64,000 nt of DNA from Flavobacterium paronense (GCF_030409795.1 NZ_JAUFQN010000019.1:2418001-2482000); one strand, 5' to 3'. Counted from the stretch's first letter, positions 1-10,250 are shown. Notes: generated by a model not told the origin, from the letters alone. Numbers and translations are program-made.

Positions 1-17
1 CGCTTAAATACAATACT

Positions 18-1709
18 ATGCAACTTTCAGAACAAGAAATTATCAGGAGAGATAAATTAAAATCGCTTCGCGAACTAGGAATTAACCCCTATCCTGCCGA
101 TTTATTCCCTGTTAATAATACTTCAAAACAGGTTAAGGAAAATTTCGAAGAGGGTAAAAAGGTTATTGTTGCTGGTCGTTTAATGAGTGTTCGCGATCAA
201 GGAAAAGCATGTTTTGCCGAATTACAAGATAGTGAAGGACGAATTCAGTTGTATTTGAATCGGGATATGTTATGTCTTGGCGAGGACAAGACGATGTATA
301 ACAATGTTTTTAAAAAATTGACTGATTTAGGTGATTTTATTGGAATTGAAGGTGAATTGTTTACTACAAAAGTCGGTGCACAATGCATTAGAGTTGATAA
401 TTTTACTTTTTTAAGTAAAACATTGCGCCCATTGCCATTGCCAAAAACAGATGAAGAAGGAAAAGTGCATGATGCTTTTAACGATGCTGAATTGCGTTAT
501 AGAATGCGTTATGTAGATTTAGTTGTAAACCCACATGTAAAAGAAGTTTTTGTTAAAAGAAACAAATTGTTTACTGCCATGAGAAACTTTTTCAACGCTG
601 CCGGTTATATGGAAGTAGAAACTCCGGTTTTACAATCTATTCCAGGCGGAGCTGCCGCTCGTCCGTTTATAACACATCACAATAGTTTAGACATTCCGTT
701 ATATATGCGAATTGCAAACGAATTATATCTAAAAAGATTAATCGTTGGCGGTTTTGATGGCGTCTATGAGTTTTCTAAAAACTTTAGAAACGAAGGAATG
801 GACAGAACGCACAATCCGGAATTTACCGCAATGGAAATTTATGTAGCCTACAAAGACTACAATTGGATGATGGAAATGACCGAAAATCTTTTGGAATATT
901 GTGCCAATGAAGTGAATGGAACAACCGAGACTATTTTTGGCGAACACAAAGTAAACTTCAAAGCGCCTTATCCAAGAGTTACTATGACTGATGCTATCAA
1001 ACAATTTACCGGTTTTGACATTTCAGGTAAAACGGAAGCCGAGCTATTTGAAGCGGCTAAATCGATGCATATTGAAGTGGATGAAACCATGGGGAAAGGG
1101 AAACTAATTGATGAGATTTTCGGAGCAAAATGCGAAGGCAACTTTATTCAGCCAACGTTCATTACCGATTATCCAAAAGAAATGTCCCCTTTATGTAAAG
1201 AACACAGAGATAACCCGGAATTGACAGAACGTTTTGAATTGATGGTTTGCGGAAAAGAAATTGCCAATGCGTATTCAGAACTTAATGACCCTATTGACCA
1301 AAGACAACGTTTTGAAGCACAAATGGCTTTAGCAGAAAAAGGTGATGATGAAGCAAACGGAATTATAGATGAAGACTTTTTACGTGCATTAGAATACGGG
1401 ATGCCTCCAACATCGGGTTTAGGTATTGGGATGGATCGATTAATTATGTTCTTAACCAATAACCCTTCTATTCAAGAGGTTTTATTCTTTCCGCAAATGC
1501 GTCCGGAGAAAAAACAGTTGGAACTAACCGAAGATGAAAAAGTAATTATTGGATTATTAAAAACGGAAAATAATCAACCATTGTCTCAACTAAAAGATAA
1601 ATCAGGGTTGAGCGGAAAAAAATGGGATGCTGCTATAAAAGGTTTGGCAAAACACGGTTTAACCAAAGTAGCTGTTGAAGGAGAAAACAAAACGGTAGTT
1701 TTAAACTAA
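18..1709 (+). CDS. lysS: Lysyl-tRNA synthetase, class II
   Basis: Charges tRNA-Lys with lysine in the cytoplasm. An N-terminal OB-fold (about residues 48-130) binds the anticodon. The class II catalytic core shows motif 2 (FRNEGMDRTHNPEF, from about residue 255) and motif 3 (GLGIGMDRL, about 465). The protein has 563 residues, against about 500 in E. coli. The extra length is a C-terminal tail of about 65 residues after the FFPQMRPE segment, which looks like a small helical domain; I believe such tails are usual in this phylum, but that is from memory. Only 17 bases precede the start, so its promoter lies outside the window. No strong terminator follows. Confidence 0.97.
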   Translation: MQLSEQEIIRRDKLKSLRELGINPYPADLFPVNNTSKQVKENFEEGKKVIVAGRLMSVRDQGKACFAELQDSEGRIQLYLNRDMLCLGEDKTMYNNVFKKLTDLGDFIGIEGELFTTKVGAQCIRVDNFTFLSKTLRPLPLPKTDEEGKVHDAFNDAELRYRMRYVDLVVNPHVKEVFVKRNKLFTAMRNFFNAAGYMEVETPVLQSIPGGAAARPFITHHNSLDIPLYMRIANELYLKRLIVGGFDGVYEFSKNFRNEGMDRTHNPEFTAMEIYVAYKDYNWMMEMTENLLEYCANEVNGTTETIFGEHKVNFKAPYPRVTMTDAIKQFTGFDISGKTEAELFEAAKSMHIEVDETMGKGKLIDEIFGAKCEGNFIQPTFITDYPKEMSPLCKEHRDNPELTERFELMVCGKEIANAYSELNDPIDQRQRFEAQMALAEKGDDEANGIIDEDFLRALEYGMPPTSGLGIGMDRLIMFLTNNPSIQEVLFFPQMRPEKKQLELTEDEKVIIGLLKTENNQPLSQLKDKSGLSGKKWDAAIKGLAKHGLTKVAVEGENKTVVLN

Positions 1710-1814
1710 AATAAAAAGAACTTAATTAACTTTTTTTGTATAATATTATGTTAAAGATTAAACCTTTTAAAATCATCATCGTCCTAAAGGCACAAAAATT
1801 TAAAACCCTATAAA

Positions 1815-2252
1815 ATGAAAAAAGTATTTGCATTAGCATTATTAGTTGTTGGATTAACAACATTTGCACAAGAAAAAGGTGAAAGAAAAGCCATAAGAGA
1901 AAATTTATCTACGGAACAAAAAGTTGATTTCCAGGTAAAAAAAATGACCAAAGACTTGAACTTAAATGAAAAACAAGTCAAAGAAGTTCGCGTTTTAGTT
2001 GCTAAAGAAGTAGAAAAAAGAGAAGCAAAAAGAGCTGAAATGAAAGAGATAAAAGCTGCAAAAAAAACTGAGATGAAAGCTCAAATGGAAACAGAACAAG
2101 CTGCCGTAAGTTCAGAAATGAAAAAAATATTGACTCCAGATCAGTTTGCCAAATGGGAAAAAATTCGGGAAGAAAGAAGAGAAAAAATGAAAGAAAAGAT
2201 GGCAGAAAGAAGAGAGAAAAGACAACCACAGGAACTTCCTGAAAGTAAATAA
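1815..2252 (+). CDS. Small secreted Lys/Glu-rich protein, Spy/DUF4890-like
   Basis: A 145-residue protein with a clear signal peptide (residues 1-19, ending TFAQ). The rest is almost entirely charged and predicted helical. It contains two segments resembling the LTxEQ motif of Spy/CpxP-type periplasmic proteins (LSTEQ near residue 31 and LTPDQ near 108). The C-terminus is a run of KxREKMKEK-type repeats. By family resemblance it may be a periplasmic chaperone or stress protein, but this is inference. It is followed 68 bp later by another small secreted protein with its own promoter. Confidence 0.75.
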   Translation: MKKVFALALLVVGLTTFAQEKGERKAIRENLSTEQKVDFQVKKMTKDLNLNEKQVKEVRVLVAKEVEKREAKRAEMKEIKAAKKTEMKAQMETEQAAVSSEMKKILTPDQFAKWEKIREERREKMKEKMAERREKRQPQELPESK

Positions 2253-2261
2253 AAATAAATT

Positions 2262-2291
2262 TTGTGTTTAAGTCAAAATAAATTAGTTTTG
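2262..2291 (+). promoter_or_regulatory. Bacteroidota-type promoter for the 2321 gene
   Basis: TTG at 2262-2264, then 19 bp, then TAGTTTTG at 2284-2291. This fits the TTG-N17-23-TAnnTTTG pattern of the primary sigma factor in Bacteroidota. The expected start of transcription is about 25 bases before the 2321 start codon. Confidence 0.6.
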
Positions 2292-2320
2292 GAATTATTA
2301 ATTCAACTAAAAATTTCACA

Positions 2321-2653
2321 ATGAAAAAAATAATTGCTGCTTTAACACTATTGTTAGCATTTTCAATAAATGCAAATGCACAAGATAAAAATGCTCCCTC
2401 ATCAGCTCACGTAAAAGCAAAAAAAGAAGCTGCTGAAATCACAGAATTTTTAGGACTAGATAAAATTCAGAATGAAAATTTTGCAAGACTCTTTGAACAA
2501 AAAATTACAATTCTTGAAGACGTTAACACTTCTGCAGAAAGAAAAGCTGAGTTGTCGAGAGTTATTGAAGCAAAAATAAGAGCTAGTTTGGATGGAAGTC
2601 AAATGGAAAAATTAGAAAAAAATACTACTTTGTTTGAGAAATTAATCCACTAG
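2321..2653 (+). CDS. Small secreted helical protein
   Basis: A 110-residue protein with a signal peptide ending at ANAQ (residue 21). The mature part is helical and charged, with a central segment (AEITEFLGLDKIQNENFARLFEQK) that resembles the repeating helices of its upstream neighbour. The two may be distant relatives arising by duplication. The gene has its own promoter (2262-2291) and a strong terminator (2671-2705). Function unknown; a periplasmic location is inferred from the signal peptide. Confidence 0.7.
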   Translation: MKKIIAALTLLLAFSINANAQDKNAPSSAHVKAKKEAAEITEFLGLDKIQNENFARLFEQKITILEDVNTSAERKAELSRVIEAKIRASLDGSQMEKLEKNTTLFEKLIH

Positions 2654-2670
2654 TATTTTATATAGTAAAA

Positions 2671-2705
2671 AAAAGTCCTCTTGTTTTAGAATAAGAGGAC
2701 TTTTT
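2671..2705. terminator. Bidirectional intrinsic terminator
   Basis: Perfect 12-bp stem AAAAGTCCTCTT / AAGAGGACTTTT with a 10-base loop, A-run on one side and T-run on the other. It lies between the convergent 2321 gene and hemL and can serve both. Confidence 0.9.
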
Positions 2706-2711
2706 ATTTAT

Positions 2712-3998
2712 CTATAAACTTTTAGAAACTTTATCGATTGCTTTTATGGTAAAATCTAAATCTTCATAAGTTAGGGCATCAGTTATAAACCAAGTTTCAT
2801 AGGCTGAAGGCGCAATATAAACTCCTTCTTTTAATAACCCATGGAAAAACTTTTTAAAGGTTTCATTATCTCCGTTTTTGGCTGTATGAAAATCAATAAC
2901 AGGATTTGCATCAAAATGAACCGAAATCATAGAGCCTACTCTATTGATTGTAAAGACAATATTATTTGCTAATAATACTTTCTCAATTCCTTTATGCAAA
3001 TAGGTTGTTTTCTCCTCCAATCTTTTAAAAATAGTTGCATCTTCATTCAATGTTTTAAGCATAGCAAATCCCGCAGCCATTGCTAACGGATTTCCCGAAA
3101 GTGTTCCTGCTTGATATACCGGTCCGAGTGGCGATAAGTAGTTCATTATCTCCTCTCGTGCTGCAAATGCGCCTACTGGTAATCCTCCACCTATAACTTT
3201 TCCGTAACAGACAATATCGGCTCTTACATTAAATAACTCCTGTACGCCTCCTTTGGCTAAACGAAATCCAGTCATTACTTCATCAAAAATAAGCAAGGTG
3301 TTATTTGCATCACAAAGTTCCCTTAGCGATTGTAAAAAACCAACTGTCGGAGGTACACAACCCATATTTCCCGCAACGGGTTCAACAATGATGGCAGCAA
3401 TTTCATTTTGGTTGGCTTCAAAAAGCGCCTTTACATTATCTAAATCATTAAAACTTGCCAATAAAGTATCTTTTGCCGTACCTTGAGTAACTCCGGGAGA
3501 ATTTGGTGTTCCAAAAGTACTTGCGCCACTTCCGGCTTGAATTAAAAAAGAATCCGAATGCCCATGATAGCAACCGGCAAACTTTATAATTTTGTCTCTT
3601 TTAGTAAAACCTCTTGCCAATCGGATAGCGCTCATACAAGCTTCTGTACCTGAATTAACAAACCGAATTTTATCAATATTTGGCACCATTGAAACTGCTA
3701 ATTCTGCAATTTTGGTTTCCAATTCGGTAGGCATTCCAAAAGATGTTCCTTTTTTTGCTTTTTCAATTATGGCTTCAACAACAGGTGGAAAAGCATGACC
3801 TAAAATCATTGGTCCCCATGAATTTATATAATCAATATAGCGATTGTCATCTTCGTCATATAAATAAGCACCTTTAGCACTTTTGGCAAAAATTGGAGTT
3901 CCACCAACACCTTTGAACGCTCTAACTGGTGAATTTACTCCACCAGGAATTACTTTTTCGGCTTCAGCAAATAACTGACTGCTTCTTTGATAAATCAT
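2712..3998 (-). CDS. hemL: Glutamate-1-semialdehyde 2,1-aminomutase
   Basis: PLP enzyme that converts glutamate-1-semialdehyde to 5-aminolevulinate, the C5 route to haem. At 428 residues it has the normal family length. The start [10 protein letters not shown], the FVNSGTEA cofactor-phosphate motif, the FDEVMTGFR segment and the [10 protein letters not shown] segment all match HemL. The PLP lysine is in the [11 protein letters not shown] motif. It is the last gene of a three-gene minus-strand operon, 29 bp after the glucosaminidase gene, and ends at a shared terminator. Confidence 0.96.
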   Translation of the reverse strand: MIYQRSSQLFAEAEKVIPGGVNSPVRAFKGVGGTPIFAKSAKGAYLYDEDDNRYIDYINSWGPMILGHAFPPVVEAIIEKAKKGTSFGMPTELETKIAELAVSMVPNIDKIRFVNSGTEACMSAIRLARGFTKRDKIIKFAGCYHGHSDSFLIQAGSGASTFGTPNSPGVTQGTAKDTLLASFNDLDNVKALFEANQNEIAAIIVEPVAGNMGCVPPTVGFLQSLRELCDANNTLLIFDEVMTGFRLAKGGVQELFNVRADIVCYGKVIGGGLPVGAFAAREEIMNYLSPLGPVYQAGTLSGNPLAMAAGFAMLKTLNEDATIFKRLEEKTTYLHKGIEKVLLANNIVFTINRVGSMISVHFDANPVIDFHTAKNGDNETFKKFFHGLLKEGVYIAPSAYETWFITDALTYEDLDFTIKAIDKVSKSL

Positions 3999-4027
3999 CT
4001 TTAAATTGTGAATTTTAATTTTGAAAA

Positions 4028-4924
4028 TTACTTGACAATAATACTTTGCCCAAGAGATAAAGTATTGTCAACTAAATTGTTTTTCTTTTTCAATTCTTCG
4101 ATTGAAATATTAAATTTTTTGGAAATAGAGTACAATGAGTCGCCTTTTATAATCGTATATTTTTGAGGATTCTCAGTGTAAGTAATTGACTTACTTATAG
4201 CTACTGGCACAAATTCTTTCCCTAAAACTTCTGCATCAAATCTATTCAATTGGTATTTTTCAATTAATCCGATTAGTTTATCAGGATACTTTGCATCAGT
4301 TGCATAACCCGCCGCTTTTAATCCGTAAGCCCAACTTTTATAATCATCTTTTCCAAATTCAAAAAGCTCTGCATATCTTGGTCTGCTAGTTAAAAAATAA
4401 GAATGGTCTCTGAAAGATTGGCTTGGATCATCATATTTCCTGAAACATTCATTTTCTTCATCATCAGTATAGCGTATACTTGGTCCTGTCCATTCTTTAT
4501 GACATTTAATTCCAAAATGATTGTTTGCCTGAACACTCAGTGGTCCAGTTCCTGCTCCCGATTCTAATAGCGCTTGTCCTAAAGTTATACTAGCTGGAAT
4601 TCCTGTTCTAGTCATATTTTCTTTGGCTACATTTTTATAATTTTCGATGTAGGCTAAAACCATTGCTGTAGTAACTTTTACTCTGGTCGTTGCTTCTAAT
4701 ACTTCTGTAGCATTGGCGTATTTCCCAACAGTTGGTGAATCTTTCTGTGTAATGGCAACCGGATTTTTTACAGTTGCAGGTCTGTATATAGGTTTTCTAA
4801 CTCTTTGAACGATTAGGCTTTCTGATTTTCTTGGGTCAGGTTTTGTCGTTCGAACCACAGCATGATTGGCATTACACGACACCATAAAAATCATAAGCAA
4901 AACTAAAATGGTTTTATTAATCAT
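4028..4924 (-). CDS. Glucosaminidase (GH73-like) lipoprotein with LysM domain
   Basis: Probable peptidoglycan hydrolase of 298 residues. A lipoprotein signal (lipobox MVSC, Cys17) implies membrane anchoring. A FlgJ/GH73-type glucosaminidase domain spans about residues 80-230, with the catalytic-region pattern [15 protein letters not shown] followed by NNHFGIKC. A single LysM domain ([16 protein letters not shown]) is at the C-terminus and would bind glycan chains. Its start overlaps the end of the upstream PLP-enzyme gene by 8 bp, so the two are translationally linked. Confidence 0.92.
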   Translation of the reverse strand: MINKTILVLLMIFMVSCNANHAVVRTTKPDPRKSESLIVQRVRKPIYRPATVKNPVAITQKDSPTVGKYANATEVLEATTRVKVTTAMVLAYIENYKNVAKENMTRTGIPASITLGQALLESGAGTGPLSVQANNHFGIKCHKEWTGPSIRYTDDEENECFRKYDDPSQSFRDHSYFLTSRPRYAELFEFGKDDYKSWAYGLKAAGYATDAKYPDKLIGLIEKYQLNRFDAEVLGKEFVPVAISKSITYTENPQKYTIIKGDSLYSISKKFNISIEELKKKNNLVDNTLSLGQSIIVK

Positions 4925-5819
4925 AGATTTTAATTTCTAATTGTTTTTTTTGTTTTAATACTTTATTCATTCCAATTATTCCTTGCAAACCTCCAGTATG
5001 AATTACTAGTATTTTTGAATTTTCAGGAAAATAATTTTTGGTAATCAAATCCATAACACCAAACATCATTTTACCTGTATAAATTGGGTCTAACAAAACT
5101 TTATGTTCTTGATAAAATTCGTTAATAAACTGAATCAATTCTTCTGAAACTTTGGCATATCCTCCAAAATGATACTCCGTAATCAATTCCCAATTTAACT
5201 TGTTAGCAAATTTACAAATATCTTCTCTTAAAAAATCACCTTTTAACGCGGGGAAACCTAAAACTTGTTGACTATTTTTTGAACAATTTATAATTCCTGA
5301 AATAGTGCCGCCTGTTCCAACAGCACAGCAGATATAATCAAAATTTTCATCGGTTTTTGTTAGGATTTCTTCACATCCTTTTATGGCTAAATCATTTGTT
5401 CCTCCTTCGGGAATTAAATAAAAGTCTCCGAATTTTTCGGTTAATTGTTGAATGAATTTGGGATTGTTTTTTTCTCTGTAAATTTTCCGGTTCACGAATT
5501 CAAAAACCATTCCAAAATCTTGTGCTTTCTGCAAGGTTGGATTGTCTGCAATTTTGTCGTGCAGCTCCTCACCTCTTATAATTCCGATAGTTTTAAATCC
5601 TTGTTCATTTCCTGCAGCGGCAACGGCTAAGATGTGATTGGAAAAGGCGCCACCAAACGTTAGTAAGGCTTCTTTATTTTCTTTTTTGGCTTGTACCAAA
5701 TTGTATTTGAGTTTTCTGAATTTATTACCCGAAATATAAAGATGAATCAAGTCTTCTCGTTTTATGTAAAGCGAGATATTCGTGTTTTCTAAATTGATTT
5801 TTTGATTACTAGTTTCCAA
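4917..5819 (-). CDS. 1-aminocyclopropane-1-carboxylate deaminase / D-cysteine desulfhydrase family protein
   Basis: A PLP-dependent beta-family enzyme of 300 residues (PF00291 fold). The segment YISGNKFRKLKYNL near residue 28 contains the PLP lysine, and TFGGAFSNH follows as in ACC deaminase and D-cysteine desulfhydrase. The glycine loop CAVGTGGTISG binds the cofactor phosphate. The true substrate cannot be told from sequence. It is the first gene of the operon with the glucosaminidase and hemL. A -7 box candidate lies at 5834-5841. Confidence 0.88.
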   Translation of the reverse strand: METSNQKINLENTNISLYIKREDLIHLYISGNKFRKLKYNLVQAKKENKEALLTFGGAFSNHILAVAAAGNEQGFKTIGIIRGEELHDKIADNPTLQKAQDFGMVFEFVNRKIYREKNNPKFIQQLTEKFGDFYLIPEGGTNDLAIKGCEEILTKTDENFDYICCAVGTGGTISGIINCSKNSQQVLGFPALKGDFLREDICKFANKLNWELITEYHFGGYAKVSEELIQFINEFYQEHKVLLDPIYTGKMMFGVMDLITKNYFPENSKILVIHTGGLQGIIGMNKVLKQKKQLEIKIYD

Positions 5820-5833
5820 AAAAGATATTTCCC

Positions 5834-5841
5834 CAAAAGTA
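5834..5841 (-). promoter_or_regulatory. -7 box candidate for the 5819 operon
   Basis: TACTTTTG on the minus strand matches TAnnTTTG and sits 14 bases before the start codon. No clear TTG lies 17-23 bp upstream, so support is partial. Confidence 0.35.
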
Positions 5842-5863
5842 GTTTATGCAAATCATTTCACAT

Positions 5864-5893
5864 AAAAAAAAGCGATTATAAATCGCTTTTTTT
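5864..5893 (-). terminator. Intrinsic terminator of the 5901 T9SS gene
   Basis: A 14-bp A/T-flanked stem around GCGATT/AATCGC with a 3-base loop and T-run, directly downstream of the stop at 5901. Confidence 0.85.
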
Positions 5894-5900
5894 ACTATTT

Positions 5901-7727
5901 TTAGTTTGAAGAAACTATTATTTTATGCGTTTTGGATTGTCCGTCAATCGACTGAATTTTGACTAAGTAAACACCATCACTAAACGAAGCAGTTGAATAT
6001 TGATAACTGCTGTTGGTTCCTACCTTTTCTTTATTGAATAGTAATTTACCTGTAATATCAAATAAAGTTACTGTATTTATATCTATTAAATTTGGATTTA
6101 AAACCGTCAATAAGTCATTGGCATTATTCTGCACCACCATCACAGTAGAAACTGTATTGCCTGAAACTGATAAAGCATCGTTTTTAAACGTAATTTGAAA
6201 ACGGCTATTATAAGTTCCTGTTGGAAGTGAGAATTCATACTCACTGTTTTTAATGTCATGGTATAGTCCGGTTTCTGAATCAAATAAATAAACCGCATTG
6301 GCCTGATCAAAGTTTCTGATATCGACTACTGTGATTTTAAAAACGGCATTGGTGGCACATTTAAACGACACCGGAATTCTTTTATTTTCATCAAACTGAA
6401 TTACTGAAATAACGTACTCTTTGTCATTTAATAAAAAGTTCATATCCAATGACGAATCATCCGGATTTTTAGCATCCTTTGCATGATCTACACCATCGGT
6501 AGCGGCACTATCAAAAGCCAAAACCACTTGCTTAATAGCTTCGTTATTTAACATCGTATTGAATCTGATTTGAGGCACTTCATCAGTGGACACAGTGGTG
6601 TAGTCAAAACCTGAAACTGATTGTATTGGTGGTAAAAAGTTACCCGAGTTGGTGTGTGATGTTTGCCCGTTTTTCTCAAAAACAGAATTAATCGCATTTT
6701 CTTTTTGAAAAACTCTGTAGGCATTTTTCATAGTCACCGTTGTCCCCAAAGCATTTCCTTCAATCATAAAACCCTGTCCTATTGGAGCAAACGTTCTGGC
6801 GTAACTATTCATGGGAGACGATGATGTTAAAGGCAATAGCACTCCTGTGATGTCATAAGAATAAAATGTTGCTGGAACATAAATTCCGCTTCCACCTCGC
6901 AGCACAGGTGAAAAAGTTCCATAACCTCCTCTGTACGAAAGCAATAAATGGGAATTGACAGATTTGTCCTGTTCCCAAAAGTAAGCAATCCCTGTACAAT
7001 TGGCGGCGTCTATTAAAAAAGCGGATAAATCGATTGCTGATGGATATGGATTTCCTGTTAAAGTCCAGTTGCCATTCGCTACTGTAATGTCTATATCCCC
7101 ATCATTAGGCTTTCCTCTAAAATCATAACGTTGTTTACTTCCCGGGTTATTTAGGGCTGCTTCTCCAACATCTGTTGCATCAGTACCTGTTGTACCTTTC
7201 ATTGTAAAACCCTGACCGGCTGCAATGTTGGAAGTGCTGAAGGAATGCGTCCATCCGGCATAACCAGGTTGCGCTAAAAATCTAAATATCCAAAAGTCAG
7301 CGATTGATAAAAAGCCCGCACTGGAAAAACCATTGTAGCTTCCACTGTTTATTGCTGCTGTGCTTGCTGTATTTGTTGTTGGCACATTAAGCATGGTAAT
7401 TCCGAAGTTTTCATTTCCGACACCGGCAGAAGCATTTCCTGTTGGAGAACACCAATAGTTGTATGCAAAATTATTTGTTGTTCCTTCCTGAAAGACAGAA
7501 AGTTTACCAACTCCTTTATTTAAACCATTTAAAACGGTACTCCCTTGTAATAACTGTCCTTCATTTCTTAAATAGAAATTACTCGTAGCGTCTTTAATGT
7601 TTACTTCGTTAGTTACGAAAACTAAACTGCCCTTATTGTAGACAAAACTAGTCCCAGTAATATTCAGCTGTGCTAGAGCTAAGTTTACAGAGAATAAAAA
7701 ACAAAAGAAATATAAAGTTGTTTTCAT
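5901..7727 (-). CDS. T9SS type A sorting domain-containing secreted protein (paralogue 1)
   Basis: A secreted protein of 608 residues from the start chosen at 7727, which opens directly with the signal peptide MKTTLYFFCFLF; a start at 7745 would add six residues. The N-terminal part carries the FVYNKGSLVFV...FYLRNEGQL pattern and an NYWCSP segment. The C-terminal 75 residues form a T9SS type A sorting domain (VLNPNLIDINTVTLFDITGKLL ... GVYLVKIQ...KIIVSSN). It should cross the outer membrane by T9SS and be anchored or released. It is a clear paralogue of the next gene along its whole length. Function unknown. Confidence 0.88.
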   Translation of the reverse strand: MKTTLYFFCFLFSVNLALAQLNITGTSFVYNKGSLVFVTNEVNIKDATSNFYLRNEGQLLQGSTVLNGLNKGVGKLSVFQEGTTNNFAYNYWCSPTGNASAGVGNENFGITMLNVPTTNTASTAAINSGSYNGFSSAGFLSIADFWIFRFLAQPGYAGWTHSFSTSNIAAGQGFTMKGTTGTDATDVGEAALNNPGSKQRYDFRGKPNDGDIDITVANGNWTLTGNPYPSAIDLSAFLIDAANCTGIAYFWEQDKSVNSHLLLSYRGGYGTFSPVLRGGSGIYVPATFYSYDITGVLLPLTSSSPMNSYARTFAPIGQGFMIEGNALGTTVTMKNAYRVFQKENAINSVFEKNGQTSHTNSGNFLPPIQSVSGFDYTTVSTDEVPQIRFNTMLNNEAIKQVVLAFDSAATDGVDHAKDAKNPDDSSLDMNFLLNDKEYVISVIQFDENKRIPVSFKCATNAVFKITVVDIRNFDQANAVYLFDSETGLYHDIKNSEYEFSLPTGTYNSRFQITFKNDALSVSGNTVSTVMVVQNNANDLLTVLNPNLIDINTVTLFDITGKLLFNKEKVGTNSSYQYSTASFSDGVYLVKIQSIDGQSKTHKIIVSSN

Positions 7728-7844
7728 AACTAAATTAACATTCAAATATATGAAAATTTGATTTAACTAACTTATTTACAAGTATAAAATCAAAGACACA
7801 ACCTTAAGCGACTAAAGTTCTTAATTTCTAAATTAAAAAAGTGA

Positions 7845-9662
7845 TTATTTAGAATCTATTATAATTTTTTGAACTTTACTTTTTCCGTCAACCGTTTGGA
7901 GTTTGACTAAGTAAACACCAGTGCTGTATGAAGCTGTAGAGAATTCATAGCTAGCTTTAGCTTGCAACTTATCATTATTTAGCAATAGTTTTCCAGCGAT
8001 ATCGTAAATGGTTACCTTATTTATATCCATCAAATTTGGATTTAAAACGGTCAATAATTGACTAGTATTGTTTTGAACAACCATAATACTTTCTTTAATT
8101 AAACTCGGAATTCCTAATGTCGAATCTTTGAAAGTCATTTGGAAACGATTGTTGTATATACCCGTTGGAACAGTTACCTCATAATCGCCATCTTTTAAGT
8201 TGTGGTAGCTACCGTCTAAATCGTCATAAATATAAATCGGTTGCGCCTCATCAAAATTCATAAGTTGAGCCAAACTAAATTTAAAGCTTGTATTGTCCGT
8301 AGCATCAACACCCAGCGGTACACGTTTGTTTTCATCAAAACTAATACCTTCAATAACGTATCTTTCATTGTTTAAAAAGAAATAAGCATCTCTTGTCATT
8401 ATGTCCGGGCTCAAACCATCAATACCTCTATCTACGTCATCAGTTGCTGTTGGAAAAAATGTCAAAGCTATTTGTCGTGTGCCGCTATTGTTTACAATGA
8501 TGTTTAGTCTGATGTGTGAAATAGTATTTATACCAACATCTTGATTATGATTGCTTGAACTACCCCATTGTTTTTCAAAATCAGAATATGTTCCTGATTC
8601 TTTATAATACTCTCTGTGTGCATTTTTTATAGTTACCGATGTTGGTGAACCTGTAGCTTTTCCTTTTACCAAAAACCCCTGACCAATTGGCGCATACCTT
8701 CTTTCTAAAGTAAGCGGAGAAGTTACAGGTGGAGTAGCCAATGGATTTCCAGAATTATCATACTTTACAAAAAATGGTGGCGTATAAACTCCAAAATCTC
8801 CTGGCGCACCAGTTCCTGGAGCAAAAGTACCATAACCGCCTTGATAAGCCAGTAACAAATGTGAATTCACTGTTTTATCCTGTTCCCAATAATAAGCTGT
8901 TGCCACAATATCTGTATTCCCTGAATCTAATAAAAACTTACTTACATCAAGTGCCGATGGATAAGGATTTCCTGTTAACGTAAATTTATCTAAACCTACA
9001 CCAACTGTAATATTTCCATCATTTGGTCTTCCTCTAAAATCATAACGCTGTGCACTACCTGGATTGTTAACTATTACGGCTCCTAGTGTAGTTTTTTCTC
9101 CTACATCAGTGCCATCAGAACCACTGGTTCCCTTCATAGTAAAACCTTCTCCCGCCTTTATAGTTGTATTACTGTAGGCATGCACCCATCCGGAATAGGA
9201 AGTATCTGTCGTATATTTAAATATCCAAAAAGGCGCTATAGCTAATGCTCCTGCACTTGAAAAACCATTGTAACTTGTAGAAGCAGTAGATGAATTGCTT
9301 GCTATGTTTGTTGTTGGCACTTTCAACATCGTTATTCCAAATTCCTGATTAGGAATAGTTGCTGATTGAATACCTACTGGAGAACACCAATAATTATATG
9401 AAAAATTATTTACCGTTCCTTCCTGATAAACGGAAAGTTCACCCAAGCCAGTATTAGTAGATAAACCAGTAGTTCCTTGTACAAATTGCCCCTCATTTCT
9501 TAAATAAAATTTACTGTTTACACCATTAAGGTCTATATTTCCAGTAGAATATACAACTGATCCCTTGTTGTAAACAAGTGTATTATCCTTAACGAAAATT
9601 TGTGCAATTGATGGCGTAAAATTTAAAAGTAAGCAAAGTAACAAGAAGACTATCTTTTTCAT
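7845..9662 (-). CDS. T9SS type A sorting domain-containing secreted protein (paralogue 2)
   Basis: A 605-residue paralogue of the neighbouring gene, sharing the LVYNKGSVVY...FYLRNEGQFVQG, NYWCSPVG, RYDFRGRPNDG, TGNPYPSALD and APIGQGF segments, and the same C-terminal T9SS sorting domain. The start at 9662 was chosen because the signal peptide (MKKIVFLLLCLLLNF) begins there; the reading frame is open 24 codons further upstream without signal character. The two genes lie in tandem with about 180 bp between them, so a tandem duplication is likely. Confidence 0.87.
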   Translation of the reverse strand: MKKIVFLLLCLLLNFTPSIAQIFVKDNTLVYNKGSVVYSTGNIDLNGVNSKFYLRNEGQFVQGTTGLSTNTGLGELSVYQEGTVNNFSYNYWCSPVGIQSATIPNQEFGITMLKVPTTNIASNSSTASTSYNGFSSAGALAIAPFWIFKYTTDTSYSGWVHAYSNTTIKAGEGFTMKGTSGSDGTDVGEKTTLGAVIVNNPGSAQRYDFRGRPNDGNITVGVGLDKFTLTGNPYPSALDVSKFLLDSGNTDIVATAYYWEQDKTVNSHLLLAYQGGYGTFAPGTGAPGDFGVYTPPFFVKYDNSGNPLATPPVTSPLTLERRYAPIGQGFLVKGKATGSPTSVTIKNAHREYYKESGTYSDFEKQWGSSSNHNQDVGINTISHIRLNIIVNNSGTRQIALTFFPTATDDVDRGIDGLSPDIMTRDAYFFLNNERYVIEGISFDENKRVPLGVDATDNTSFKFSLAQLMNFDEAQPIYIYDDLDGSYHNLKDGDYEVTVPTGIYNNRFQMTFKDSTLGIPSLIKESIMVVQNNTSQLLTVLNPNLMDINKVTIYDIAGKLLLNNDKLQAKASYEFSTASYSTGVYLVKLQTVDGKSKVQKIIIDSK

Positions 9663-9944
9663 ATACAGAGGATTTAACTGCGAATTTAAATATTTTTTAT
9701 AAACAGAATAATAAAAAATAAAATAAAATTTCATTCCTGCGCTTTATCGTCATTAAGTGTATTTCATCTGAAAATTTAAATTTCTGCCATCCAATAATTT
9801 ACTTTCGCCGTTAAAATTTTTAATTAATTGTTGTTTTTCTTACCAATTGCAATCTTTGACGCCTTAAAAATATACTCACCTATTTTTTAACTACTTTTTT
9901 ACTATTTATTTACATTTTCTAATTGTTGAATAATTTCATTTTAT
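9663..9944. other. AT-rich spacer without a gene
   Basis: About 280 bases between the start of the T9SS paralogue and the gene remnant that follows. It must hold the promoter of the 9662 gene, but I could not assign a convincing TTG/TAnnTTTG pair. No hairpin or repeat stands out. Confidence 0.5.
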
Positions 9945-10215
9945 AAAAAAATATACATTTTACTTCTATTTATTATATCTTTTAAATATTCACAAGTTGG
10001 GGTTCTAACAAAAAACTCTTTCTCCACTTTAGACATAGTAGGCACAAATGCTAATGGAATATTTACAATAGTTGATGGTCTTTTAATTCCCAAAGCTGAT
10101 AGTCAAAGAGCAGAAGCCATAACTGGCATTCCAGATGCTACTATGATGTATATAAACTGCAACAGGTACTGGTAATTTAAAAGGAGAACTTACTGTTACT
10201 ATTCTTAAAAACTAA
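9945..10215 (+). pseudogene. Decayed, internally deleted relative of the 10359 gene
   Basis: In one frame from 9945 the sequence reads a signal-like start (KKIYILLLFIISFKYSQ), then VGVLTKNSFSTLDIVGTN, VDGLLIPKADSQRAEAITG and TMMYIN, ending at a stop at 10173. This aligns with the first 65 residues of the protein starting at 10359 (KKIYLLLLILSTCGYAQ, ATLDIVATN, VDGIVIPRVDRQRAQNMTG, TMIFVN). The ATG is missing (TAT stands in its place). After the break, another frame encodes GTGNLKGELTVTILKN and stops at 10215, as if N- and C-terminal ends were joined by a deletion. A good terminator is retained behind it. Confidence 0.75.
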
Positions 10216-10250
10216 ATAACTACTTAAAACATATCAAGTTCAAAAACTTC

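Noticed and set aside
1710-1740. AAAAAG ... CTTTTTT around TTAATTAA after lysS as a terminator
   Set aside because: The stem is interrupted and purely A/T except one pair; too weak to call.
9745-9762. A palindrome-like stretch (TATCGTCATTAAGTGTAT) resembling operators A-D upstream of the 9662 T9SS gene
   Set aside because: Only about 11 of 18 positions agree, the arms do not match, and there is no -7 box 22 bp downstream on either strand.
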